Assembly: GCA_946629405.1 (NCBI GenBank)
Contig: CAMOXW010000142.1
Location: forward strand, 1 to 29,816
Reading direction: 5' to 3'
Origin: an uncultured Ruminococcus sp.
Lineage (GTDB): Bacteria > Bacillota_A > Clostridia > Oscillospirales > Ruminococcaceae
DNA length: 29,816 bases
The position numbers were made by a program, and so were the translations under genes. Below are positions 1-7,433 of this stretch, one piece after another (position 1 is the stretch's first letter; every line of letters starts with the position of its first letter). The notes beneath the pieces are model-generated. The model saw only the letters and a list, made by a program, of their open reading frames with translations, was not told the DNA's origin and ran no database searches.

Positions 1-109
1 ACAAAGTGCAAGAAAAAATATCGGAAAATTTATTTTTTCTTGCACTTTGACAACTAAAAATTGGCTTTTAAAAGCTGTATAAAGCCAATTTTTAGTTGTT
101 GAGCAGACA
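1..109 (+). promoter_or_regulatory. Two-hairpin structured leader element, copy A (upstream of aroC)
   Basis: Two adjacent perfect stem-loops. Hairpin 1 pairs 2-20 with 31-49 (19 bp, A/T-rich inner part, 10-nt loop). Hairpin 2 pairs 51-68 with 81-98 (18 bp) around the 12-nt loop TAAAAGCTGTAT. Neither arm is followed by a U-run, so these are not ordinary terminators. The same arrangement recurs at 9948-10053 in the same orientation before tmk. From position 31 to 109 the two copies align without gaps, and I count 40 of 48 identical bases over hairpin 2. The aroC start lies about 40 nt beyond. The left end of the element may continue outside the window, so its promoter cannot be seen. Function unknown. 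Confidence 0.75.
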
Positions 110-147
110 TTAATATAAAAGCATTATTTTACGAGGAGTTGAAATAC

Positions 148-1242
148 TTGAAAAACACCTTCGGTTCAAGCGTTTGCGTGACGCTTTTCGGTGAGAGCCA
201 CGGTGCAGGGATAGGCGCTGTACTCGACGGCCTCGCGCCGGGGATCCCTGTTGACGAGCAGTTCATCGCTTCACAGATGGATAAGCGGAGAGCTGTCGGC
301 AAAATTTCCACCGCCCGCCATGAGGCTGATAAAGTAAAGATCCTCAGCGGCGTTTTCCAGGGCAGAACTACCGGTACACCAATTACAATGCTTATCGAAA
401 ATCAGGATCAGCACAGCCGCGATTACGGAGAGCTCGCTTATAAAGCACGTCCGGGTCATGCCGACTTTACCGCTCAGATGAAATACCACGGATTTCAGGA
501 TTTCCGCGGCGGCGGCCATTTCTCAGGGCGCATAACGGCAGGTCTTGTTGCTGCCGGAGCTGTTGCTATCGGTGCCCTGAAAGCTAAGGGTATAACCATC
601 GGTACACATATCCTTACCTGCGGAGGAGTTGCTGACAAGACCTTCGGCGAGCTTGAAGCTGACATAGAAAAGCTCAATAATTCGGATTTTGCAGTCCTTG
701 ACGACAGCGTGAGAGAGCCTATGATGAAACGGATCGAGGCTGCCGCTGCTGAGGGCGACAGCGTAGGCGGAAGGCTTGAAACGGCTGTATGCGGCTTCCC
801 GGCAGGTGTCGGTGAGCCGTGGTTCGATACCCTCGAAAGCGTTCTTTCACATATGCTTTTCAGCATCCCGGCAGTCAAGGGAGTTGAGTTCGGCGACGGC
901 TTTGCACTTGCAGATATGACCGGCAGTACAGCAAATGACCCGTATACAGGCAATTCCGGCAGCGTCAGCACGACTTCCAATCACAACGGCGGCATCCTCG
1001 GCGGTATTTCCAGCGGAATGCCAATCATTATAAGAACTGCGGTCAAGCCTACTCCCTCGATCTACAGGGAACAGCAGACCGTCGATATGCGGGATATGAG
1101 TGATACTTCCCTCGTCATCAAGGGCAGGCACGACCCCGCTGTTATCCACCGTGCAAGAGTAGTAGTTGACAGTGCCGCTGCGCTGACCCTCTGCGATCAG
1201 ATCGCCCTGCACTTCGGCACGGACTGGCTTTCTCAGATATGA
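148..1242 (+). CDS. aroC: Chorismate synthase
   Basis: Catalyses the last shikimate step, anti-elimination of phosphate from EPSP to give chorismate, using reduced FMN in the cytoplasm. The N-terminus reads MKNTFGSSVCVTLFGESHG, the family signature, and the length (364 aa) is usual. Further conserved stretches are RPGHAD, the glycine-rich FRGGGHFSGR, and the C-terminal KGRHDP near residue 325. I chose the TTG at 148 rather than the TTG at 139: GGAG at 135-138 sits 9 nt before 148 but touches 139, and family members begin at the MKNTFG position. The DAHP synthase gene follows after 47 nt, which suggests a small aromatic amino acid operon. The two-hairpin element lies just upstream and may regulate it. 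Confidence 0.96.
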   Translation: MKNTFGSSVCVTLFGESHGAGIGAVLDGLAPGIPVDEQFIASQMDKRRAVGKISTARHEADKVKILSGVFQGRTTGTPITMLIENQDQHSRDYGELAYKARPGHADFTAQMKYHGFQDFRGGGHFSGRITAGLVAAGAVAIGALKAKGITIGTHILTCGGVADKTFGELEADIEKLNNSDFAVLDDSVREPMMKRIEAAAAEGDSVGGRLETAVCGFPAGVGEPWFDTLESVLSHMLFSIPAVKGVEFGDGFALADMTGSTANDPYTGNSGSVSTTSNHNGGILGGISSGMPIIIRTAVKPTPSIYREQQTVDMRDMSDTSLVIKGRHDPAVIHRARVVVDSAAALTLCDQIALHFGTDWLSQI

Positions 1243-1289
1243 CATCCGGAAAGTGACGGGATAATCAATTTGAAAAGGAAGTATTATTC

Positions 1290-2318
1290 ATGGGAATGAA
1301 CATCGTAAGAGAGCTGCCTCACCCCTCCGATATAAAGGCTGCTCACCCTCTCACACAGGAAATGATCGACCTTAAGGCAAGACATGATGACGAGGTGAAG
1401 AAGATATTCGCCGGCGAGTCAGACAAGTTCCTGCTCATCATCGGTCCCTGCTCCGCCGACAATGAGGACAGCGTTCTCGATTATATCACCCGTCTGCGCG
1501 GCTTGCAGGAAAAGGTCGCCGACAAGATCAAGATGATCCCCCGTATCTATACCGGAAAGCCGCGTACCACCGGCGACGGCTACAAGGGAATGCTCCACCA
1601 GCCCGATCCTGCCGCTATGCCTGACCTCAAAAGCGGTATCATCGCTGTGAGAAATCTCCATATGCGTGCGCTCGCAGAGACCGGATTCAGCTCCGCGGAC
1701 GAAATGCTCTACCCGGAGAATTACAGCTACCTCGATGACCTGCTGTCCTATATCGCTATTGGAGCGCGTTCCGTTGAGAACCAGCAGCACCGCCTTGTTT
1801 CAAGCGGAGTGAGCATACCCGTTGGCATGAAAAACCCCACCGGCGGCGATATTTCTGTAATGATGAATTCTATCACTGCCGCACAGCATCCCCACGCCTT
1901 CATCTACCGCGGCTGCGAGGTAAGAAGTGACGGCAATCCATACGCACACGCTATCCTTCGCGGATATGTGAACGACAGGGGGACATCCTTCCCCAATTAC
2001 CACTATGAGGACCTCATAAGCCTCGCCGAGACCTATGCTAAAAAGGACCTCAAAAACCCTGCACTTATCGTTGACACGAATCACTCAAATTCCGGCAAGC
2101 AGTACAATGAGCAGATACGCATTGCAAAGGAAATACTCCACAGTATGCGTCACAGCGAGGATATAAAGAAGCTCGTCAAGGGCCTCATGATCGAAAGTTA
2201 TATCGAGGACGGCTCACAGAAGATCGGCGAGAACATATACGGAAAGTCTATAACAGACCCCTGCCTCGGCTGGCCCAAGACTGAGCGGCTTGTGCTGGAG
2301 CTTGCGGAGCAGCTGTAA
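1290..2318 (+). CDS. 3-deoxy-7-phosphoheptulonate (DAHP) synthase, class I
   Basis: Condenses phosphoenolpyruvate and erythrose 4-phosphate to DAHP, the entry reaction of the shikimate pathway. The 342-aa protein is the AroF/AroG/AroH-type class I-alpha enzyme. It shows LLIIGPCSADNED (metal and PEP site), PRIYTGKPRTTGDGYKG, GARSVENQQHR, GMKNPTGGD and IVDTNHSNSGKQ in the expected order. The start ATG follows AAAAGGAAG at a proper distance. It lies 47 nt after aroC on the same strand, so first and last steps of the pathway are encoded together. Which feedback type (Phe, Tyr or Trp) it has cannot be told from sequence, so I give no gene letter. A strong terminator follows directly. Confidence 0.95.
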   Translation: MGMNIVRELPHPSDIKAAHPLTQEMIDLKARHDDEVKKIFAGESDKFLLIIGPCSADNEDSVLDYITRLRGLQEKVADKIKMIPRIYTGKPRTTGDGYKGMLHQPDPAAMPDLKSGIIAVRNLHMRALAETGFSSADEMLYPENYSYLDDLLSYIAIGARSVENQQHRLVSSGVSIPVGMKNPTGGDISVMMNSITAAQHPHAFIYRGCEVRSDGNPYAHAILRGYVNDRGTSFPNYHYEDLISLAETYAKKDLKNPALIVDTNHSNSGKQYNEQIRIAKEILHSMRHSEDIKKLVKGLMIESYIEDGSQKIGENIYGKSITDPCLGWPKTERLVLELAEQL

Positions 2319-2322
2319 TACA

Positions 2323-2355
2323 AAAACGGAAGGTAATTTACCTTCCGTTTTTTTT
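2323..2355. terminator. Bidirectional intrinsic terminator
   Basis: A 13-bp perfect stem (2323-2335 with 2339-2351) with a 3-nt loop is followed by eight T on the plus strand. Read on the minus strand the stem is followed by TTTTTG. It sits between the DAHP synthase stop and the stop of the converging beta-propeller gene, so it can end both transcripts. Confidence 0.93.
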
Positions 2356-4691
2356 CAGAATGAGACCTTATCTTTAAGCGTGAAGCTTTCAATATCCGCA
2401 GAATAGATCGATGTTTCGGAGACTGCATAGATGTAGCCGCCGATGTAGAGGGCTCTGTTGAAGCTGATATCGCCGCCCTTACTGTAGCTGTCGGATTTTA
2501 CGCTCTTTATCTCGCCTGCGGGAGTGAATTTGCCGTCCCTGTAATAGTAGAACCTGTAGAGGCTCCGGCAGCTCCAGTCATCGCTGCTGTAATCCTCGGT
2601 AAACAGCGGGAAACCTACAAGCTCCTTCTCAGGCGCGATGAACAAAGCCTTCCGGTCGTAAACAGCATCGCTGTAGAACCATTCGTAATCCTTCATTTCA
2701 AGTACAACGCTGTCCGTCAGCCTGAGGTCATTCGGGTCTGAATTGTCGAACATCACAAGCTTCAGGCCGTTCTCTACGCCTTTTTCGTCAGCGTTCGGAC
2801 CAAAGCCTAAAAGCAGATCGTCACTCCACCTCTGCATATAGCTGCTGTATCCCAGCATCTTGAACTCGTCAAGTATCTTCGGAGCTGTCGGGTCACTGAG
2901 GTCTATAGCGAACAGCGGGTCAGTCTGCTCATAGGTCACGACGTAAGCCATATCGCCATTGAAGTTGACGGACTTCACGGACTCGTCGATCCCGAAGTCT
3001 CCCACGCTGCCGACGATGTCAAGGTTCAGGTCGAGCACATAGAGGCGGTTGTCCTGCTTGCGGGGGGTGTATTCATAGTAGCCGTATTCCTCGTATTCAG
3101 GCTTTTCAAGCTCAATGTAGCTGCCTTGCTCCTCGTCGAAGGTATAGTAATCGTAGCACACGCCCTTGGTGTAGGTCATTGTGTACTCATTGCAGGTTGC
3201 CGCAACGCGGAAATAGCCGTTATATTCGCTCATGGAGAACTGGTCGTCCACTGCACCGTCGATTTTTCCGGAAGCCGCAGGAGTTATCTGTCCGCCGTTT
3301 ATTGCTATGCGGGTAAGTCTGGTCTGAGTGGTCTTGTCAGTGGTGAAGCCGTACTCAACGTCCTCCGGGAGGTCGTAGTCGTATTTGTAGACTGCGGTGT
3401 AGAGGTTCTCAGCGGAGCAGTAGACCTGCCCTGAATAGCCTGCAAGAGCCTTTGAGTCAGTCTCAGTGATGCTTCCGTTCTCATTCAGGTCAAGGCTGCT
3501 TATGACGGTATAGCTGAGCTGATAGAGGTCATCGAAGCCTTCATCCGGCATGAGTATATCCTCGGGAGCGATAAAGTCAACAGCTTCTGCCATACCGGTC
3601 GTCGGGATGAAGCTTGAGGTATCGTCAGCATTTTCCACCTTATCAAAGCTGCAAGAAGCATAGTTGGTGATGAGAAGCAGATAGCCCTCAGGCGATATGC
3701 GGACGTCATTGAACCAGCCGTCCTGATAGTAGGTGCCGATAAGGTTGTGGCTATCGTCGGTGGAATAGGCTGCGACGAAGGTGCCGTTTTTGCTGTTTGT
3801 GTCATAGCCGCCGTAGATAGAGGTATAGTAGTCCTCAGCATTTTTGTCGGCGTAGGTGCGGAGGTTGCCTATAACAATGATCATATCGTTGTAGAGATAC
3901 ATCTCGTGCAATTCGATACTATAGTTATGCCCCTTGGGGATAATGTCCTTCAGGCTGCTGTAAGGGTCGATAGTTGCGACCTCGCCGAACTCGCCGTCAT
4001 TGACAGGGACTATGTTGATGCGCCCTGGATTGCTTGTATTGTAGTCATAGCGCTTGAGGGTATAGATGTAATTACCGTCGGTCTTGACGATATCAGCCTC
4101 CAGAACGCCCTCCTCCTGATTGAAGGTATCGGAGTGCTCGTTCTCATCGCCTTTGCTTGTGCCGGGGGGCTCGGCGGTTTTGGGATCACCGTTTGTCTGA
4201 ACGGACGCATCGCCGCCTGTTAAAACGGCGCTTCCGTCCTCCATAGCTTCCTCCTCGACAGCCATATCAATGCCGCTGATGTTTCCGTAATAGCGGGTGC
4301 CTGAGGCTGTTTTTCTGTAATTCTCGGACGCTTCCCTGAACATGGAATAAATCTGGGAATAGTCCTCCGCGCCGGTCATATAGGGCGCACTTGCTGCCGG
4401 AGCAGGGGAGTGCGGAGTTTCACCGGAATTTCCTGCAATAGAAGCTGCCTGTTCTGTGGTGATGATATTGCTTGTCTTATCTATTTTATTTCCCTGTCCT
4501 GCAAAATGCACTGCCGTGCCGCTTACCACCGCGCAGGCTGCTGCAACAGCCGCAAATCGTGAAGCTGCGGTGATACGCTTTCTCTTTACTGCCGGTGCTT
4601 TTTCGTCGAGCATTTTCTTGATATTCTCAGGCTCGAGCTCCTCCGGCACCTGCTCATTTTCAAGCATATTTCTGACCTCTTTATCGTTCAT
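2355..4691 (-). CDS. Membrane-anchored beta-propeller protein, likely anti-sigma/sensor partner of the upstream sigma factor
   Basis: A 778-aa protein. Residues 1-40 are charged (PEELEPENIKKMLDEK) and cytoplasmic in the predicted topology, followed by one hydrophobic segment at about 44-64. A low-complexity Ser/Pro/Thr/Glu-rich linker leads to a long extracellular part rich in Tyr and Asp. That part resembles the secreted 'Beta_propel' family (distantly WD40-like), seen in segments such as EADIVKTDGNYIYTL and ending in SETSIYSADIESF. The gene starts 11 nt after the sigma factor stop, with GGGAGTG overlapping that stop, so the two are co-expressed. An N-terminal PEnIkkmL-like segment occurs in Firmicutes anti-sigma proteins paired with ECF sigma factors. 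Anti-sigma activity is inferred from this and from position. The sensed ligand is unknown. Confidence 0.8.
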   Translation of the reverse strand: MNDKEVRNMLENEQVPEELEPENIKKMLDEKAPAVKRKRITAASRFAAVAAACAVVSGTAVHFAGQGNKIDKTSNIITTEQAASIAGNSGETPHSPAPAASAPYMTGAEDYSQIYSMFREASENYRKTASGTRYYGNISGIDMAVEEEAMEDGSAVLTGGDASVQTNGDPKTAEPPGTSKGDENEHSDTFNQEEGVLEADIVKTDGNYIYTLKRYDYNTSNPGRINIVPVNDGEFGEVATIDPYSSLKDIIPKGHNYSIELHEMYLYNDMIIVIGNLRTYADKNAEDYYTSIYGGYDTNSKNGTFVAAYSTDDSHNLIGTYYQDGWFNDVRISPEGYLLLITNYASCSFDKVENADDTSSFIPTTGMAEAVDFIAPEDILMPDEGFDDLYQLSYTVISSLDLNENGSITETDSKALAGYSGQVYCSAENLYTAVYKYDYDLPEDVEYGFTTDKTTQTRLTRIAINGGQITPAASGKIDGAVDDQFSMSEYNGYFRVAATCNEYTMTYTKGVCYDYYTFDEEQGSYIELEKPEYEEYGYYEYTPRKQDNRLYVLDLNLDIVGSVGDFGIDESVKSVNFNGDMAYVVTYEQTDPLFAIDLSDPTAPKILDEFKMLGYSSYMQRWSDDLLLGFGPNADEKGVENGLKLVMFDNSDPNDLRLTDSVVLEMKDYEWFYSDAVYDRKALFIAPEKELVGFPLFTEDYSSDDWSCRSLYRFYYYRDGKFTPAGEIKSVKSDSYSKGGDISFNRALYIGGYIYAVSETSIYSADIESFTLKDKVSF

Positions 4692-4702
4692 AATATCACT
4701 CC

Positions 4703-5197
4703 CTATGTAAGTTCAAGTCTCAGCCGCTCCTTGATACGCGAAAGCTTTGAGCGGACGGTCCCTGCCTTTATTCGGCATATACCCGCGATCTCGTCACTTG
4801 AATAGCCTCCGAGCACTGACATTGACAGCAGCAGTCTTGATTCACTGTCGAGCCTGTCGAGCGCCTCTTTCAGCTCAGCGGAGGCAAAGTCGAAATCACT
4901 TGCGATGTTCTCGCTCAGCTCCTCGCCGGTTTTGAAGTATTCTCTCTGTTTCTGTTTGATCTTAGCGGAAAGGATTTTCATTATCCAACTCCGGAATAGC
5001 TTCGGGTCGCGCAGCTTTTTTATGCAGCAGAAAGCGTCGAGCACTGTATCGCTCACCGCATCGGAAGCGTCATGTGAATTCCTCAGGCTGTACAGTGCAA
5101 TATGGTACATATCCTTGTATACCCCGGAATACAGCCGGGCAAAGGCTTCTGTACTGCCTTTTTGTGCGAGCTTAACGTCGCTGGTGTTATCCTCCAT
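4703..5197 (-). CDS. RNA polymerase sigma factor, sigma-70/ECF family
   Basis: A 164-aa ECF-type sigma factor with only regions 2 and 4. Region 2 covers about residues 10-75 (AFARLYSGVYKDMYHIALYS, then DAVSDTVLDAF and a core-binding PKLFRSWIMKIL stretch). Region 4 (about 110-160) has a helix-turn-helix in SSDEIAGICRIKAGTVRSKL that should contact the -35 element. I start at the ATG ending at 5197: GGGGG lies 8 nt before it. A longer frame begins 36 nt upstream with no ribosome site. It is followed immediately by the membrane beta-propeller gene, the usual sigma/anti-sigma layout. No SigA-type promoter stands out upstream, so autoregulation by its own product is plausible but not shown. Confidence 0.9.
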   Translation of the reverse strand: MEDNTSDVKLAQKGSTEAFARLYSGVYKDMYHIALYSLRNSHDASDAVSDTVLDAFCCIKKLRDPKLFRSWIMKILSAKIKQKQREYFKTGEELSENIASDFDFASAELKEALDRLDSESRLLLSMSVLGGYSSDEIAGICRIKAGTVRSKLSRIKERLRLELT

Positions 5198-5215
5198 AGC
5201 GGATACCCCCTTTTT

Positions 5216-5229
5216 ATGAAACGTTTCAT
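5216..5229. promoter_or_regulatory. 14-nt perfect palindrome ATGAAACGTTTCAT upstream of sigma factor
   Basis: ATGAAACGTTTCAT is exactly self-complementary, with a central AACGTT, the form typical of LacI-family operators. It sits 19 nt before the chosen start codon of the sigma factor gene, ahead of its ribosome binding site. It could be an operator or chance. No cognate regulator is encoded in the window. Confidence 0.45.
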
Positions 5230-5279
5230 TCACTAAGTGTCAGAAAAAGCCATATTTGTTGCATCAGGAAATAAAATTC

Positions 5280-5323
5280 GGCTATATGCACAAATTCATT
5301 CTTGCATTTTCGTGCATATAGCC
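5280..5323. repeat. 12-bp perfect inverted repeat in the sigma-factor upstream region
   Basis: GGCTATATGCAC (5280-5291) and GTGCATATAGCC (5312-5323) are exact reverse complements separated by 20 nt. It lies about 85 nt upstream of the sigma factor start and would form a hairpin in a minus-strand leader, or serve as a dyad binding site. No U-run follows on either strand. Confidence 0.6.
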
Positions 5324-5332
5324 AAGACTATA

Positions 5333-5480
5333 TTTATTAATTCGGAATGCGAAATTCGGAATTCGGAATTAATGGTATCGCCTCCGGCGATGTATTTTTA
5401 ATACGTCCCGAAGGGACACCGCAATTACGCATTATGAATTACGAATTATGAATTGCACGGGCGCACAATGTGCGCCCCTA
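5333..5480. repeat. Composite palindromic intergenic repeat (MITE/REP-like)
   Basis: A patchwork of small palindromes and direct repeats. It has AATTCGGAATTCGGAATT-type direct repeats (5340-5371), ATCGCC/GGCGAT around TCC (5377-5391), GTCCC/GGGAC around GAA (5405-5417), two ATTATGAATT copies (5431-5440 and 5445-5454), and GGGCGCAC/GTGCGCCC around AAT (5459-5477). This modular look matches non-coding repeats scattered through some Clostridia genomes. The last hairpin lies 8 nt beyond the glucokinase stop and may also help end that operon's transcript. Only one copy is in this window, so the repeat status is inferred. Confidence 0.55.
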
Positions 5481-5485
5481 CTGAG

Positions 5486-6454
5486 TTATTTCTGGTTTGC
5501 TCTGCCGAGGAATGCGGCTCCGATTATGCCTGCGTCGTTGCCGAGCTTGGCAATGACGATCTCGCAGTTCTTCGGGGAGTTTCTGGTATATACTTCCTTA
5601 GCTACAAGCTCCTTCATAGGCAGGAGAAGCGGGTCGCCCTCGTTGCATACACCGCCGCCGATGCAGAGGATATCCGGCTGGAAGATATTGATAGTATTGG
5701 TTATGCCTGCTGCGAGGTACTTGATATACTTATCCACAACATCCTTGGCAGCCTTGTCTCCGGCTCTCATAGCGTCGAATGATGTGCGTGCAGTTACCTT
5801 GCCCTTCTCCTCAGCCATTTTGTTCATGATGCTGTCAGGGAACATCTCCATGGCTTCCTTTGACATACGGATAAGGCCTGTAGCCGAGGAATAAGCCTCA
5901 AAGCAGCCCTTCCTGCCGCATGAGCACTGTGCGCCGTCTACCTCGATAACGGTATGGCCTATCTCAGCTCCGGCAAAATTCGAGCCTGCGTATATCTTTC
6001 CGTTGATGATTATGCCGCCGCCGACACCTGTGCCGAGAGTTATACATACAGCGTTCTTTGCGCCTTTTGCTGCACCGGCAACGTATTCTCCGTAAGCCGC
6101 GGCGTTGGCGTCATTCTCTATGTAGACAGGAGTGTCGTTCCTGCCGATGAACTCTGTGATATACTCTACCATAGGAGTATCCTTGAAGCCGAGGTTGTTT
6201 GAATACTCGATGATACCGGTCTTGCTGTTTGCGATTCCGGGAGTACCGATGCCTATCCACTCGATATCGTCGAGGGTCAGCTCAGCATTCTTCACAGCCT
6301 CGAGAGCCATTTTAGCCATATCCTCCGCGATCTCCTTCTCAGGACGCGGACAGTTGGTCTTAGTGCTTGCCTTTGCGATGATCTTATAGGACTCGTCAAC
6401 AACACCTGCGACGATATTTGTACCTCCGAGATCGATTCCCACATAGTATTTCAT
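5486..6454 (-). CDS. glcK: ROK-family glucokinase
   Basis: Phosphorylates glucose to glucose 6-phosphate with ATP in the cytoplasm. The 322-aa protein has the N-terminal phosphate loop GIDLGGTN (6-13), the catalytic aspartate in IENDANAAAYGE (D115), the second nucleotide loop LGTGVGGG (140-147), and the ROK zinc site H167 with C177, C179 and C184 in CSCGRKGC. There is no N-terminal HTH, so it is an enzyme rather than a ROK repressor. Its AGGAGG ribosome site lies inside the 3' end of the upstream mannose-6-phosphate isomerase gene and only one base separates the two genes, implying translational coupling. Being third in an operon with a xyloglucanase suits phosphorylation of glucose released from glucans. 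A different hexose or N-acetylmannosamine specificity cannot be excluded. Confidence 0.93.
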   Translation of the reverse strand: MKYYVGIDLGGTNIVAGVVDESYKIIAKASTKTNCPRPEKEIAEDMAKMALEAVKNAELTLDDIEWIGIGTPGIANSKTGIIEYSNNLGFKDTPMVEYITEFIGRNDTPVYIENDANAAAYGEYVAGAAKGAKNAVCITLGTGVGGGIIINGKIYAGSNFAGAEIGHTVIEVDGAQCSCGRKGCFEAYSSATGLIRMSKEAMEMFPDSIMNKMAEEKGKVTARTSFDAMRAGDKAAKDVVDKYIKYLAAGITNTINIFQPDILCIGGGVCNEGDPLLLPMKELVAKEVYTRNSPKNCEIVIAKLGNDAGIIGAAFLGRANQK

Positions 6455-6455
6455 T

Positions 6456-7433
6456 TTAATTTTCCTCCTTGTAGTATTGGGTAGTTGTGATCAGAATTCT
6501 GCATTTGCCTTTTATATAGCACATATCCGCTCCCGCAGGAACAAATATGCTTGAGCCTTTTGTGATATGGAGCAGTCTCTCGTGCCCGCAGGTGATATCA
6601 GCCTCGCCGTCCAGCACAAGTATATGCCGGAATGTGTCCATAGGTGCAAGAGCCATGCTGCTTGTTACGTCGAATCTGTCAGCGGTGAAGTATCTGCACG
6701 AAGCGAGACTTGCACTGAGGATCCCTTCCATATCGTTTGTATGCGGCTGACCGTATGGTGTATCCGCCGGTGAAGTATCAGCGACCGCAAGTGCCTTGTC
6801 TATGTGAAGCTCGCGGGGCTTTCCGTCAGCACCGAGTCTGCCGTAGTCGTAAACGCGGTAGGTGATGTTAGAACTCTGCTGTATCTCGGCTATGAGGATG
6901 CCCTTGCCGATAGCGTGCAGAGTTCCGGGCTTTATGAAGAAAACATCGCCGCTTCTGACCGGCACGCGCCTTACATAGTCCAGGAGCGTATTCTGCTCGA
7001 CAGCCCGGCGGAATTCCTCCGTTGATATTTTCTCGCGGAAGCCGTATATGAGCTCCGCACCTTCCTGAGCATCAATGATATACCACATTTCGGTCTTGCC
7101 GTTGGAATTCTCGTAAGTGCGGGCATAATCATCATCCGGGTGTACCTGAACGGAGAGATCGGCTCTTGCGTCAATAAGCTTGACGAGGACAGGAAAATCC
7201 TCTGCGTTCCTGCATGAGCCTCCGCATATCTCCGGGTGGCTGTCTATAAGCTCAGCGAGGGATTTCCCCTCATATGTTCCGGAGGCAACTGTGCTCATGC
7301 CGTCGGGATGACAGCTCAGCTCCCAGCTCTCAGCGAGCCTTTCAAGGTCTGATCTTTTGCCGAATTCATCCCGGAGCCTTGTACCGCCCCATATATAATC
7401 CTTTATTGCAGGTCTTAATTCAAATGGTAACAT
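6456..7433 (-). CDS. manA: Mannose-6-phosphate isomerase, class I (type I PMI)
   Basis: Interconverts mannose 6-phosphate and fructose 6-phosphate; cytoplasmic zinc enzyme. The 325-aa length fits the short Bacillus-type PMI. The expected zinc ligands are visible: Q96 and H98 in VQVHPDDDYA, E115 in NGKTEMWYI, and H173 in PGTLHAIGKG. A cupin-type C-terminal region follows (LDGEADITCG). The start codon overlaps the stop of the xyloglucanase gene (TAATG), and the glucokinase begins one base after its stop, so the three are a tightly coupled operon. Its presence suggests that mannose from mixed hemicelluloses is handled together with glucose. Confidence 0.94.
   Translation of the reverse strand: MLPFELRPAIKDYIWGGTRLRDEFGKRSDLERLAESWELSCHPDGMSTVASGTYEGKSLAELIDSHPEICGGSCRNAEDFPVLVKLIDARADLSVQVHPDDDYARTYENSNGKTEMWYIIDAQEGAELIYGFREKISTEEFRRAVEQNTLLDYVRRVPVRSGDVFFIKPGTLHAIGKGILIAEIQQSSNITYRVYDYGRLGADGKPRELHIDKALAVADTSPADTPYGQPHTNDMEGILSASLASCRYFTADRFDVTSSMALAPMDTFRHILVLDGEADITCGHERLLHITKGSSIFVPAGADMCYIKGKCRILITTTQYYKEEN

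Noticed and set aside
2..49. Hairpin 1 of copy A as a simple terminator of an upstream gene
   Set aside because: The stem ends in CACTTTG followed by ACAACT rather than a U-run, and an equivalent structure in copy B lies downstream of a promoter inside a leader.
495..980. Minus-strand frame of 161 codons
   Set aside because: Antisense shadow of aroC; low-complexity Ser/Pro/Ala composition typical of such shadows.
5448..5894. Plus-strand frame starting in the palindromic repeat
   Set aside because: It starts inside the repeat and then runs antisense through glcK; no ribosome site.
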